This document shows, one piece after another, positions 44,624-53,326 of a DNA stretch of 64,000 bases. Both the position numbers and the translations under genes were made by a program. Under the pieces are notes generated by a model, which worked only from the letters and a program-made list of their open reading frames with translations, did no database searches and had not been told where the DNA came from. The stretch's first letter is position 1, and every line of letters begins with the position of its first letter. The stretch spans positions 124,001-188,000 of the forward strand of contig NZ_JAFVMF010000009.1 of assembly GCF_017377715.1 (NCBI RefSeq). The letters are read 5' to 3'. The DNA is from Acetobacter sacchari (GTDB lineage: Bacteria; Pseudomonadota; Alphaproteobacteria; Acetobacterales; Acetobacteraceae).

Positions 44624-45607
44624 TCAAGCGGCATAATTTGCGGACCACGCCTCAAGAATTTCTCGGTACGGCTTGATAAGGCCTTGTTCCGTATATTTAC
44701 CCTGCGCTACCGCCAGTCGATTGCGCTCCTCCCGGTCATAGACGATGCGGGTTACGGAATAATCCTGATGCTTCAAGCTTGGCTGATAGCAATCAGACGC
44801 CGCGGAGTTGGCATTGTAGATTTCAGGACGATAAATCTTCTGAAAAGACTCCATAGTGCTGATGGTGCCGATAAGCTCCAGAGCGGAATAATCAGAAAGA
44901 AGGTCGCCAAAAAAGTAGAAGGCCAGCGGTGCAACGCCACCGGTCGGCATAAAATAGCGAACCTGCATTCCCATTTTCTTGAAATATTGATCCGTCAGAG
45001 AAAATTCATTCTGCTGATACTCCGCGCCCAGAACAGGGTGCTTATTTCCAGTTCGGGAATAGGTTTTGTTGCTCGAAACACTGAGGCATATTACAGGACG
45101 CTTACCAAAGTTTTTTTTATACGCCGACGAATTCACCGCGCACTTAAACAGATTTCCGTGCAGAGCTCCATAATCGGCCGGAACGACAAATTCTTTTTTA
45201 TTTTCATTGTATTTCAACAACAAAACACTGAAATCGTAATCCCTTACGTAGGAAGAAAAATTATTGCCTGCGACGCCGGCAATACGTTTATTATCTTTTT
45301 TATCGACAATCGTCGTATTCAAAATCTCGATCAACGGAAAACGATCACCCTTGTCCGTCGAGTCGATATCCATCTCAACGGAGACGATCTCAATCTCGAC
45401 GGAATAGCGATCTCCATTCGGATTATCCCAATGGGCCAAGTCGTTGAAACGATTGTCAATCATTCGCAGGACGTTACGCAAATTCTCCTGACGACTGTCC
45501 CCTCTAGCCAGATTAGCAAAGTTGGTCGTGAGACGCGTGTTGTCAGAGGGACAATAATCCTCATCAAAACAAAGTCGCCTTACATAAAAAGATGAATCCT
45601 GAATCAT
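44624..45607 (-). CDS. mesX: MesX (DUF1852), partner of MesD
   Basis: A 327-residue DUF1852 protein with the strongly conserved blocks SDNTRLTTNFANLARGDSRQ, ALRM-like LRMIDNRFNDLAHWDNPNGD, GNNFSSYVRDYDFSVLL, MESFQKIYRPEIYNANSAAS and the tail LEAWSANYAA. MesX is required for MesD activity in bacteria tested, in an apparently oxygen-dependent process of unknown chemistry. ATG at 45607 follows AAGG; GTG at 45622 is an alternative. It is the first gene of mesX-mesD. Confidence 0.9.
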   Translation of the reverse strand: MIQDSSFYVRRLCFDEDYCPSDNTRLTTNFANLARGDSRQENLRNVLRMIDNRFNDLAHWDNPNGDRYSVEIEIVSVEMDIDSTDKGDRFPLIEILNTTIVDKKDNKRIAGVAGNNFSSYVRDYDFSVLLLKYNENKKEFVVPADYGALHGNLFKCAVNSSAYKKNFGKRPVICLSVSSNKTYSRTGNKHPVLGAEYQQNEFSLTDQYFKKMGMQVRYFMPTGGVAPLAFYFFGDLLSDYSALELIGTISTMESFQKIYRPEIYNANSAASDCYQPSLKHQDYSVTRIVYDREERNRLAVAQGKYTEQGLIKPYREILEAWSANYAA

Positions 45608-45952
45608 CGAAGCCTTCGTCACATCAACTGTTAAGCGGTCATGCTTATTTTATGCCCGATCAGTCGAGTGAACGAAAATGATTTGATTTCATAAATACAT
45701 AAATTCTGCTCATACAGAAGCGGTGACGCTGCGTATTGAGTGAGCTTCATGATTCGTCGTGATGATTCCCCCTGAGGCGATGACGTATCAGGTCGACTGC
45801 CGACACAGGGAGGCTAATGACGGCTTCCAAAAAGGCACATGGCAACTTTAGGCGCTAGGTTGAGGATGAATTTCCACTAGCTACAAAGAAAAACGGCGAC
45901 CTGTCGGCCGCCGCTTCCACACTCGATATCCCGTTAGAGAGACTGGATCAGA
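45608..45952. promoter_or_regulatory. mesX promoter region and right edge of the low-GC block
   Basis: About 345 bases. Two near-matches to the MetR box TGAA-N5-TTCA lie at 45679-45691 and 45737-45749, one mismatch each on the mesX strand. The part from 45,770 to 45,880 has a short frame (MTASKKAHGNFRR) that looks like debris. Base composition rises from here into the YceI gene. Confidence 0.45.
45886..45913 (-). terminator. Intrinsic terminator after the YceI gene
   Basis: Read on the minus strand, the sequence at 45913-45894 folds as CGGCG-g-CC-gaca-GG-t-CGCCG and is directly followed by GTTTTTC. It lies 40 bases after the YceI stop codon. This is a canonical factor-independent terminator. 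Confidence 0.75.
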
Positions 45953-46561
45953 TTAGTTCTGCTTCTCGAACGCGCCCGCGATGGACAGGGTCACGTCGTC
46001 ACCAACCATCGGAACGTATTTCGACACGCCGAAATCGCTGCGCTTGATAACCCCGGTCGCCTGGAATCCGATCGTATACGCCTTGTCCATCGGGTTTACG
46101 CCGGCGCCGATGAACTGCGCCTGCAAAACGACGGGCTTCGTGACGCCGTGCAAGGTAAGATCGCCGCTGATCGTCGCGTGTCCTGCGTCGGTCGCGGTGA
46201 CGCTTTTGGAGGTGAACGTCGCGGTCGGGTAGCGCGCGGCGTCGAACCAGTCGGGTTCTTTCAACTCGCCAGTCAGCACGTCGCTGGTCGTCGCAACGCT
46301 GGAGATCGGCAGGCTGACCGTCAGCTTCGTAGCGGCCAAATGGGCCGGATCGATCTTCAACGAGCCAGAAGCGCCTGAAAACATTCCCGAATACTGAGTG
46401 AACCCGAAATGCAGCAGCGAGAACGTGACCTCCGTGTGGCCGGGTTCGACCTTATATTCGCCCGCCTGAATTCCCTGAGCCGTCGTTTCGGCCCGAGCCG
46501 AAGAAATGAACGCAGCGGCGGCCAAAGCGGCGACAGTCGAAGTCATAAGACGCGTTTTCAT
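45953..46561 (-). CDS. YceI family periplasmic protein
   Basis: A 202-residue protein with a Sec signal peptide (cleavage near SARAE, about 24) and a YceI lipocalin-like domain: GEYKVEPGHTEVTFSLLHFG, then WFDAARYPTATFTSKSVTAT and LTLHGVTKPVVLQAQFIG. Relatives bind isoprenoid-like lipids and respond to base or stress; the function here is not known. It has its own terminator downstream and lies 79 bases after the dioxygenase gene. Confidence 0.92.
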   Translation of the reverse strand: MKTRLMTSTVAALAAAAFISSARAETTAQGIQAGEYKVEPGHTEVTFSLLHFGFTQYSGMFSGASGSLKIDPAHLAATKLTVSLPISSVATTSDVLTGELKEPDWFDAARYPTATFTSKSVTATDAGHATISGDLTLHGVTKPVVLQAQFIGAGVNPMDKAYTIGFQATGVIKRSDFGVSKYVPMVGDDVTLSIAGAFEKQN

Positions 46562-46640
46562 AAACTCTCTCTTTCATTGCCAATGTGGCGTCGCCCGATC
46601 AGGGCGATCGTCGGCGCGCCCTCGCGCCGACGGAAACTGT

Positions 46641-47456
46641 TCAGCCGAAGCGAAAACCGGACATAGCCTTTCCCATGACGACGTCGCTGTAATCGCGCTT
46701 GCCAAGATCCGCGCCCGCAGCGCCAGCTGCGAACATCAGCGGCAACAGATGTTCCTCACGCGGGTGGCACTGCCGGGCGCCCGGCGCGGCCTCCCAACGC
46801 AATAACGCAGCATTCCGTTCCTCCGGCTCCGCCTCGACCGCCTTGGCCAGCCAGGCGTCGAAGGCTTGCGACGCGTCCGCTGACAACGGATCCGACTGCC
46901 GGAACTGCCGCAGGTTATGGTACGTCATCCCGGTAGCCACGATCAGCACATTATCGTCACGCAGGGATTGCAGCGCCGCGCCGATGCGAACCTCTTCCGC
47001 GGCGCTCATATCCTCCCGAAGCGACAGCTCGACGACGGGGATATCGGCATCGCCAAAGGCGAGCAAAAAAGGAATGAACACGCCGTGATCGAAACCCCTC
47101 TCGGGGTCTTCGTCATTTGCGATTCCGGCGGCGGACAGAAGCGACCGGACCTGCGCTGCAAGTTCGGGCGATCCCGGCGCGGGATATTGCAGATGATACG
47201 TATGCTCCGGAAATCCGTAGTAATCGTAAATCAACGGAGGCGCCGCGCTGGAGGTCACCGTCGGCCGCTCGGTTTCCCAATGCCCGGAGACGACCAGTAT
47301 CGCGCGCGGACGCTGCGGCAGGGTTGCAGCCAGCCCGCGCAGATAAGCCGCCATACGATCCCATATGACCGGCTGGTCCATGAAGAAACATGGTCCCCCG
47401 CCATGGGGCGCAAACAAAACGGGTTGCCGGGCTGGCGTGGTGGTCGAAGCCGTCAT
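46641..47456 (-). CDS. DODA-type extradiol aromatic ring-opening dioxygenase
   Basis: A 271-residue YgiD/LigB-family protein. Motifs include LFAPHGGGPCFFMDQ (metal His), AILVVSGHWETERPTV, RGFDHGVFIPFLLAFGDADI and ATGMTYHNLRQF, with the C-terminal HPREEHLLPLMFAAGAAG. It would use a divalent metal to open catecholic rings such as DOPA. ATG at 47456 has an AGGTG site. It is divergent from a LysR gene that probably controls it. It lies outside the low-GC block. Confidence 0.88.
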   Translation of the reverse strand: MTASTTTPARQPVLFAPHGGGPCFFMDQPVIWDRMAAYLRGLAATLPQRPRAILVVSGHWETERPTVTSSAAPPLIYDYYGFPEHTYHLQYPAPGSPELAAQVRSLLSAAGIANDEDPERGFDHGVFIPFLLAFGDADIPVVELSLREDMSAAEEVRIGAALQSLRDDNVLIVATGMTYHNLRQFRQSDPLSADASQAFDAWLAKAVEAEPEERNAALLRWEAAPGARQCHPREEHLLPLMFAAGAAGADLGKRDYSDVVMGKAMSGFRFG

Positions 47457-47569
47457 CGGCGTCACCTTTTGTCGTCGAAACACGGCGCGATCTTGCCGCT
47501 ACGACCGCCAGACGATAATCCCCTGTTCAGGACGTTCATATAACACTCCTGGTGTGAGATACTCCCCCG

Positions 47570-48532
47570 ATGCTTGATCGCGTCACCGGAATGCAGACAT
47601 TCGTTCGCGTCGTCGCTGACGGCAGCTTCGCCGCAGCCGCTCGGTCGCTCGGCATGTCGCAGACAATGGTGACGAAGCACATTGCAGCGCTGGAGGCGCG
47701 CCTGGGTGTCGCCCTGTTTCAGCGCAGTACGCGTCGCCTTTCCCTGACGGAGGCCGGACGGCGCTTTCTTGATGGGTGCCAGCGCATTCTCCCGGCACTG
47801 GACGACGTCGAACAGGCAGTCGCCGTCGATGCGCAGGAGCCCCGCGGCACGCTCAGACTCAACGCGCCGGTCTCGTTCGCCATTCGCTACGTTGCGCCGC
47901 TGCTCTCGGGATTTAGCGAGCGTTATCCGCTCGTGACCGTTGATCTTGGGCTGGACGACCGCACTGTGGATCTGATCGAAGATGGATGGGATCTTGCCCT
48001 GCGCATCCGGCGTATGGCGCCGAGCAGCCTGCGGGCGCGCAAGCTCGCATCAATCCGCATGGTCGTCTGCGCCGCGCCGTCGTACCTTGCGCGACACGGC
48101 ACACCCACGACGGTCGCCGACCTGCAGCGCCATGCCTGCCTCGGGTATACGCTCAGTGACGCAGTCGGCACGACGCGATGGAGCTTCGGGGAAAAAGGCG
48201 AAAGAACGGCTCCGATCCGCTGCCCCCTGGTGGCCAATAATGGCGACGCCCTGCGAGAAGCCGCTATCGTCGGTCAGGGGATTATCTACCAGCCAACGTT
48301 CATTGTGGCAGACGCTCTGCGCTCCGGCGCGCTTGTGACGCTGGCGTTCGACTCGCCACTGCTTGAAGCGTCGCAGTTGCATGCGGTTTACGCGCCGACC
48401 CCGACCGTGTCCCTCAAGGTCCGGGCGATGATCGATTATCTGGCGGAGCGATACGGCGCCGAGCGATACGGCGGGGTCCCTCCCTGGGAGGAGGGGCTAC
48501 CCCCTCCCCTCGCCGCAGGCGCGACGGTCTAG
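47570..48532 (+). CDS. LysR family regulator
   Basis: A 320-residue LysR-type regulator. The helix-turn-helix is MQTFVRVVADGSFAAAARSL then GMSQTMVTKHIAALEARLGV. The effector domain includes ALRIRRMAPSSLRARKLASI and LREAAIVGQGIIYQPTFIVA, as in regulators of small redox enzymes. It is divergent from the DODA-type dioxygenase gene, with a 113-base spacer, so that gene is the likely target. The effector is unknown. Confidence 0.9.
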   Translation: MLDRVTGMQTFVRVVADGSFAAAARSLGMSQTMVTKHIAALEARLGVALFQRSTRRLSLTEAGRRFLDGCQRILPALDDVEQAVAVDAQEPRGTLRLNAPVSFAIRYVAPLLSGFSERYPLVTVDLGLDDRTVDLIEDGWDLALRIRRMAPSSLRARKLASIRMVVCAAPSYLARHGTPTTVADLQRHACLGYTLSDAVGTTRWSFGEKGERTAPIRCPLVANNGDALREAAIVGQGIIYQPTFIVADALRSGALVTLAFDSPLLEASQLHAVYAPTPTVSLKVRAMIDYLAERYGAERYGGVPPWEEGLPPPLAAGATV

Positions 48533-48661
48533 GCAGGCATCCGCTCACTTCGGTGCGTGTAACGCCTCTCGCGCGTTACTTTGATGAGCGCCTTCTTTCC
48601 AGAATGCGCTTGCCCGGAGGATGACGACCTGGAGGGCGCGTCAAGCCGGTGACGATCCGGC

Positions 48662-49045
48662 TTATTGCAGATCCTCGGGAGCGAGGCGCTGCACCCGGAT
48701 CGCGCGTCCTGCCGCGTCGTAATAGATGACGCTCTCGCCCCGGCGCTGCGCGTAACCGTCGGGTTTTCCATCCGGCGTCCAGAACAGGAGCCGGTCGAGA
48801 TCCGGCTGCTCCTGCACGCGATCACCGTGCGGGCGATAGAGGTAGTGACTGTAATCCTTGTGGACCGGCGGCGCTGATGGATGCGCGGCGAGTTGATGCA
48901 TGTCCGGCCCCTTGTGTTCGTCCGGATCAGCGTCCTGCGCGGACGCGAACGACGGAGCGGCGAGAAGAGCCAGCGCGAAGCCCGCAGCAAGGCGGGTTGA
49001 AAGCGTCCGGAGTCCGTATCCGCGTAGCCTGTTGGACGTGACCAT
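48662..49045 (-). CDS. Uncharacterised secreted protein
   Basis: A 127-residue protein with an N-terminal signal peptide (hydrophobic about 20-36, cleavage near SFASA) and a hydrophilic mature part containing HKDYSHYLYRPHGDRVQEQP, DLDRLLFWTPDGKPDGYAQR and SVIYYDAAGRAIRVQRL. I do not recognise the family. The frame chosen is the only one with a signal peptide; two overlapping open frames have no coding character. It is a lone gene. Confidence 0.6.
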   Translation of the reverse strand: MVTSNRLRGYGLRTLSTRLAAGFALALLAAPSFASAQDADPDEHKGPDMHQLAAHPSAPPVHKDYSHYLYRPHGDRVQEQPDLDRLLFWTPDGKPDGYAQRRGESVIYYDAAGRAIRVQRLAPEDLQ

Positions 49046-49329
49046 GTTCGTAAACCATCTCCCAAACGCTGCGCATATTTACCGTGCGGAGCGCAATCCA
49101 ACGCGTTTTCCCAAGTTTCATCCGCCTGCGCAACACGAGCAGGTGTTACATTATACGTCATTTTAGGCGCTTCACGCCGCCCCCCCTCCTGTGGCTAAAT
49201 AAAAACGATTTTATATCGTGGTTTTCGGAGATAACGACGGGGCTTGCTGATATTTAGCGCCACGTAGTAGGGTATATTGCGTATACCACCGTAAAATACG
49301 GTAATATTGAAACCTATGAAGCCGGGCCA
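49046..49329 (+). promoter_or_regulatory. Promoter region of the sulfate uptake operon with two palindromes
   Basis: It contains GGTATA-TTGCG-TATACC (49271-49287) and ACCGTA-AAA-TACGGT (49288-49302), two perfect inverted repeats back to back, 28 bases before the sbp start codon. They look like binding sites for a dimeric repressor or activator of sulfur genes. The octamer GTATATTG of the first site occurs again at 53224-53231, upstream of the DUF2849-cysI genes. Confidence 0.6.
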
Positions 49330-50364
49330 ATGACGTCATCCTCGCCGCTCACCCTCACCCGCCGCACGCTCTTCGGCGCCGCGGCGGCATGCGCCGCTCT
49401 GGCCGCCATTGGACGCGGACGCAAAGCCAGCGCCGCTCAGGCGCTGCTCAACGTGTCGTATGACCCGACCCGCGAGCTTTACGCCGACATCAACCGCGCA
49501 TTCGCGGCCCAGTGGGCCTCCACGCATGGCGGCAGCGCCCTTGCGGTCCGCACATCCAACGGCGGTTCCGGCGCGCAGGCCCGCTCGGTCCTTGAAGGTT
49601 CGCCCGCCGACGTGGTGACGCTGGGCCTCGCTTATGACGTCGACATGCTGGCGGCGCACGGCCTTCTGGCGACGAATTGGCAGACGCGACTGCCGCACAA
49701 TTCCACGCCGTTCACCAGCACGATCGTGTTCCTGACGCGCAAAGGGAACCCTAAGGGAATCCACGGCTGGGCCGATCTGGTCCGTGACGGCGTGCAGGTC
49801 GTGACCCCGAATCCGAAAACTTCCGGCGGCGCACGCTGGAACTACCTTGCCGCATGGGGCTGGGCGCTGCGTCAACCGGGCGGGACCGAGGATACGGCCC
49901 GCGCCTACCTCAAATCACTGTTCGCTCATGTGCCCGTGCTCGACGCCGGGGCGCGGGGCGCGACCAACAGCTTCGTGCAGCGAGGACTGGGCGACGTTCT
50001 TCTCGCGTGGGAGGACGAGGCGCTGCTCGCAGCGCGCGACCTCGGGCCGGATAAATTCGACATCGTCGTTCCCGACCTGACCATCCTTGCTGAGCCCCCG
50101 GTCGCACTGGTCGACAAGAATGTGGACGCCCACGGCACACGGGAGGCGGCGCAGGCCTATCTCGAGTTCCTTTATACGCCCGAGGCCCAGAAAATCGGCG
50201 CCAAGCATTACTTTCGCCCGGTCGACCCAACTGCGGCGGCAGAAAGCGCGTCGATCTTCCCTGCGGTGAAGACGTTCGACATCGCCAGTCTCGGCGGCTG
50301 GACCGCCGTGCAGAAAAAGCATTTCGCAAGCAGCGGCGTCTTCGATCAGATTTACAGTAAATGA
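49330..50364 (+). CDS. sbp: Sulfate ABC transporter substrate-binding protein
   Basis: A 344-residue periplasmic protein that delivers sulfate to CysTWA. The signal is twin-arginine like (TRRTLFGAAAACAALAA). The Sbp family shows as LLNVSYDPTRELYADINRAF, then VVTPNPKTSGGARWNYLAAW and VLLAWEDEALLAARDLG, which form the sulfate site. It overlaps cysT by four bases. Confidence 0.93.
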   Translation: MTSSSPLTLTRRTLFGAAAACAALAAIGRGRKASAAQALLNVSYDPTRELYADINRAFAAQWASTHGGSALAVRTSNGGSGAQARSVLEGSPADVVTLGLAYDVDMLAAHGLLATNWQTRLPHNSTPFTSTIVFLTRKGNPKGIHGWADLVRDGVQVVTPNPKTSGGARWNYLAAWGWALRQPGGTEDTARAYLKSLFAHVPVLDAGARGATNSFVQRGLGDVLLAWEDEALLAARDLGPDKFDIVVPDLTILAEPPVALVDKNVDAHGTREAAQAYLEFLYTPEAQKIGAKHYFRPVDPTAAAESASIFPAVKTFDIASLGGWTAVQKKHFASSGVFDQIYSK

Positions 50365-51254
50365 ACCTGTCCGCGACGCTTTCTCCTACGCGTGAGCCTT
50401 CGACGCTGCACGCGAAGGGACGACGCGCGCGCGATCCATTGCCGGGGTTTCGCCTTGCGCTGGGCGCGACTCTGCTGTGGCTGGGCCTGATCGTCGTCCT
50501 TCCACTTGCCGCGCTGGCGGTACGACCCTGGCAAGAAGGCGCATCGGCGATGCTCGCTGCGCTCAACGACGGGCGCATGTTCGCAGCGCTTCGGGTCAGC
50601 TTCCAGTCCGCCGTGCTCGCCGCCATTCTGGATCTGCCGCTCGGCCTGATTCTGGCCTGGGCGCTGGTGCGAACGCGCCTGCCGGGACGACGCCTGATCG
50701 ACGCGCTGATCGACCTGCCGTTCGCGATCCCCACAGCAGTCACCGGCATTACCCTCGCAACCTTATACAGCCCGCAAGGCTGGTTAGGCGCGCCGTTATC
50801 ACGGCTGGGAATCAGCGTCGCCTACAGCGTGACGGGCATCGTCGCAGCCCTGATGTTCGTGGGGTTGCCCTTCATCGTTCGCAGCGTCGAACCCGTGCTG
50901 CGCGATCTACCGTCGGAGCTTGAGGAAGCCGCGACGCTATTGGGCGCCAGGCCCTGGCAAATCGTGGCGCGGGTGCTGACGCCCGCTCTTCTTCCCTCGC
51001 TGATCAGTGGCTTCGGCCTCGCCTTCGCCCGTGGTATCGGCGAATATGGCTCGGTGATCTTCATCGCAGGCAACCAGCCGTTTCGCAGCGAAATCGCACC
51101 GCTTCTTGTCGTCGTGCGGTTGCAGGAATTCGACTACGCAGGGGCGACCTCGATCGCTTTCATTCTGCTTGTAGCCTCATCGGCGTGCCTCGCCGCGGTA
51201 GCCATGCTGCGCAGGCGGGCCGCACGCGGGCTGGTCGCGGAGGGCGCGGCGTGA
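50361..51254 (+). CDS. cysT: Sulfate ABC transporter permease CysT
   Basis: A 297-residue inner-membrane permease with six predicted helices. The ATPase-contacting EAA loop is EEAATLLGARPWQIVARVLT and the helix-loop RGIGEYGSVIFIAGNQPFRS is specific for CysT/CysU. It pairs with CysW. Overlaps occur with sbp before and cysW after. Confidence 0.95.
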   Translation: MNLSATLSPTREPSTLHAKGRRARDPLPGFRLALGATLLWLGLIVVLPLAALAVRPWQEGASAMLAALNDGRMFAALRVSFQSAVLAAILDLPLGLILAWALVRTRLPGRRLIDALIDLPFAIPTAVTGITLATLYSPQGWLGAPLSRLGISVAYSVTGIVAALMFVGLPFIVRSVEPVLRDLPSELEEAATLLGARPWQIVARVLTPALLPSLISGFGLAFARGIGEYGSVIFIAGNQPFRSEIAPLLVVVRLQEFDYAGATSIAFILLVASSACLAAVAMLRRRAARGLVAEGAA

Positions 51255-52123
51255 ACGCGCTCGCACCATCCTCACCGGACAACGCTCGCCGTTCGCCCGC
51301 CGAGATCGCGCTAATCGCCGCAGCCTACGCGATCGTGGGGCTGATGCTCGTCCTGCCGCCCGTCCTGGTCTTCACCGAGGCGCTGCGCTCCGGGTTGGGC
51401 GCCGCGCTGGCGAGCATCACGGATCCCGACGCCCTCTCCGCCATCAAGCTGACGTTGGAAATGACGGTCGCCGCCGTAGCCATCAACACCAGCTTCGGCG
51501 TTCTCGCCGCATGGCTGTTGGCGAAATACCGCTTTCCGGGACGTAGCGTTCTTGTCGCGCTGATCGAAATTCCGATCAGCGTGTCGCCAGTGGTCGCGGG
51601 GCTGGTATGGCTGCTGCTGTTCGGGACGCAGGGTTGGTGGGGAGAGGCCCTGAACAGGGTCGGAATCACCATCGCCTTCGCTACGCCGGGCATCCTTCTC
51701 GCGACCCTGTTCGTCACCTTCCCTTTTGTGACCCGCACCCTGCTGCCGTTGATGGAACAACAGGGCCGCGACGCGGAGGAGGCCGCCACGCTGCTGGGAG
51801 CGTCTTTCTGGCGCATTCTTTGGGGCGTCACGCTGCCGGAAGCACGCTGGGCGCTGCTTTCGGGGGGGTTGCTGACGACCGCCCGCGCGATGGGCGAGTT
51901 CGGCGCAGTTTCGGTGGTCTCGGGCCATATACCGGGCCTTACGGAAACGATGCCGCTGCACATCGAAACACTTTACAATGGTTACCAGAGCGTCGCCGCC
52001 TTCAGTATGGCGGCGCTTCTCGCCATCATGGCGATGGCGACCGTCGGCATGCGCTCGCTGTTCGAAGCCCGGATGCGACGCGAAGAACCACGCAAGGCTG
52101 AAACCGCTGGAGGCGGCGCATGA
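51251..52123 (+). CDS. cysW: Sulfate ABC transporter permease CysW
   Basis: A 290-residue permease partner of CysT. The EAA loop is EEAATLLGASFWRILWGVTL, and MGEFGAVSVVSGHIPGLTET and LPLHIETLYNGY-like residues at the end are typical. GTG at 51251 overlaps the cysT stop by four bases, which decides the start over a longer open frame. Confidence 0.94.
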   Translation: MNALAPSSPDNARRSPAEIALIAAAYAIVGLMLVLPPVLVFTEALRSGLGAALASITDPDALSAIKLTLEMTVAAVAINTSFGVLAAWLLAKYRFPGRSVLVALIEIPISVSPVVAGLVWLLLFGTQGWWGEALNRVGITIAFATPGILLATLFVTFPFVTRTLLPLMEQQGRDAEEAATLLGASFWRILWGVTLPEARWALLSGGLLTTARAMGEFGAVSVVSGHIPGLTETMPLHIETLYNGYQSVAAFSMAALLAIMAMATVGMRSLFEARMRREEPRKAETAGGGA

Positions 52124-53217
52124 GCGTTCTGATCGAAAATCTCACGCGCCACGTCGCCGGTGGCAAAGTTGTGCTGGACAACGTGTCGCTGCACGTTCCC
52201 GACGGAGCGTTTGTGGCGCTGGTCGGACCGTCGGGCGCAGGAAAAACGACGCTGCTGCGCGCCATAGCCGGGCTTGATCCTGCCTCGTCCGGCCATGTCG
52301 AAATCGACGGACGCGCGATGGAAGGTCTTCCTCCCCGCGAACGCAACGTCGGCTTCGTGTTTCAGAACTACGCGCTGTTCCGGCACCTCACCGTCGCACG
52401 CAACATCTCTTTCGGGCTGGACGTTCGTCCGCGCGCGAGCCGCCCTTCCCGCGCCGAGATCGACGCGAAAGTCGCGGAACTTCTCGCGTTGATCCAGTTG
52501 CCTGATCTTGGAGACGCCTATCCGCAACGCCTGTCCGGCGGCCAGCGGCAACGCGTGGCGCTGGCCCGCGCTTTGGCCACCGGCCCGCGCCTGCTGCTGC
52601 TTGACGAGCCATTCGGCGCGCTCGACCCGATGGTCCGCCGCGCCGTCCGGACCTGGCTGCGCGATCTGCACGATCAACTCGGCCTGACGACGATCCTCGT
52701 CACCCACGATCAGGAAGAGGCGCTCGACGTCGCGGATCGACTTGTCGTGATGCAGGACGGGCGCATTGTGCAGGACGCGGATGGAGAGACGCTGGACGCA
52801 ACGCCAGCGACGCCTTTCGTCATGGAGTTTCTGGGCGAGACGCTGCGCTTTCCGGGCGTTGTTTCCGATGGGCTTTTCATTCCCGCAGACACCCACGTCG
52901 CGCCATTTTCAACAAACGTCGCCGAAGGGGCCACTGAAGCGCTGATTCGTCCCCACGAGGTAACGCTTCTTACGGACGCCTCTGGAGGAACCGTGAAACG
53001 CGTCGGTCGGCGCGGCCCACTGGAAAGGTTAGCCGTAAGTCTGGGCGAGCGTAGCGTCGAGATCGAACGCCCCGTTGAGGCGCCGCCGTCAGACCCCGTC
53101 GTGCTCGAGATCGCGCAGGCTCGGCTCTTTCAGAACGGAAAGCCCGTTGTAGAAGGCAATCACCCGTGGAGCGACGCTCCAGCAGTTTTAGCAGACGTTG
53201 TTCCAGAGCCGGTGTAA
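52120..53217 (+). CDS. cysA: Sulfate ABC transporter ATPase CysA
   Basis: A 365-residue ATP-binding subunit. Walker A is GPSGAGKTTLLRAIAG, the signature LSGGQRQRVALARALA, Walker B LLLLDEPFGALD and the switch His in VTHDQEEAL. The C-terminal TOBE-like regulatory domain follows (about 240-365). It overlaps cysW by four bases and closes the sbp-cysTWA operon. Confidence 0.96.
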   Translation: MSVLIENLTRHVAGGKVVLDNVSLHVPDGAFVALVGPSGAGKTTLLRAIAGLDPASSGHVEIDGRAMEGLPPRERNVGFVFQNYALFRHLTVARNISFGLDVRPRASRPSRAEIDAKVAELLALIQLPDLGDAYPQRLSGGQRQRVALARALATGPRLLLLDEPFGALDPMVRRAVRTWLRDLHDQLGLTTILVTHDQEEALDVADRLVVMQDGRIVQDADGETLDATPATPFVMEFLGETLRFPGVVSDGLFIPADTHVAPFSTNVAEGATEALIRPHEVTLLTDASGGTVKRVGRRGPLERLAVSLGERSVEIERPVEAPPSDPVVLEIAQARLFQNGKPVVEGNHPWSDAPAVLADVVPEPV

Positions 53218-53326
53218 GGTTTCGTATATTGTACTATTATTTTTAGTGATATATGCCGCTGACCTTGTATTTTCTGAAATGGCGTCGTAAATGTAAGACA
53301 GATTTTGCGTAACGGGTTTTCTCACT

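Noticed and set aside
44570-45595. 341-codon plus-strand frame opposite mesX
   Set aside because: The minus strand encodes a clear DUF1852 protein; the plus frame is a mirror artefact.
48529-49161. Longer minus-strand frame covering the secreted-protein gene
   Set aside because: Its translation is Arg/Ser/Thr rich without domains, whereas the overlapping frame 48662-49045 has a clean signal peptide.
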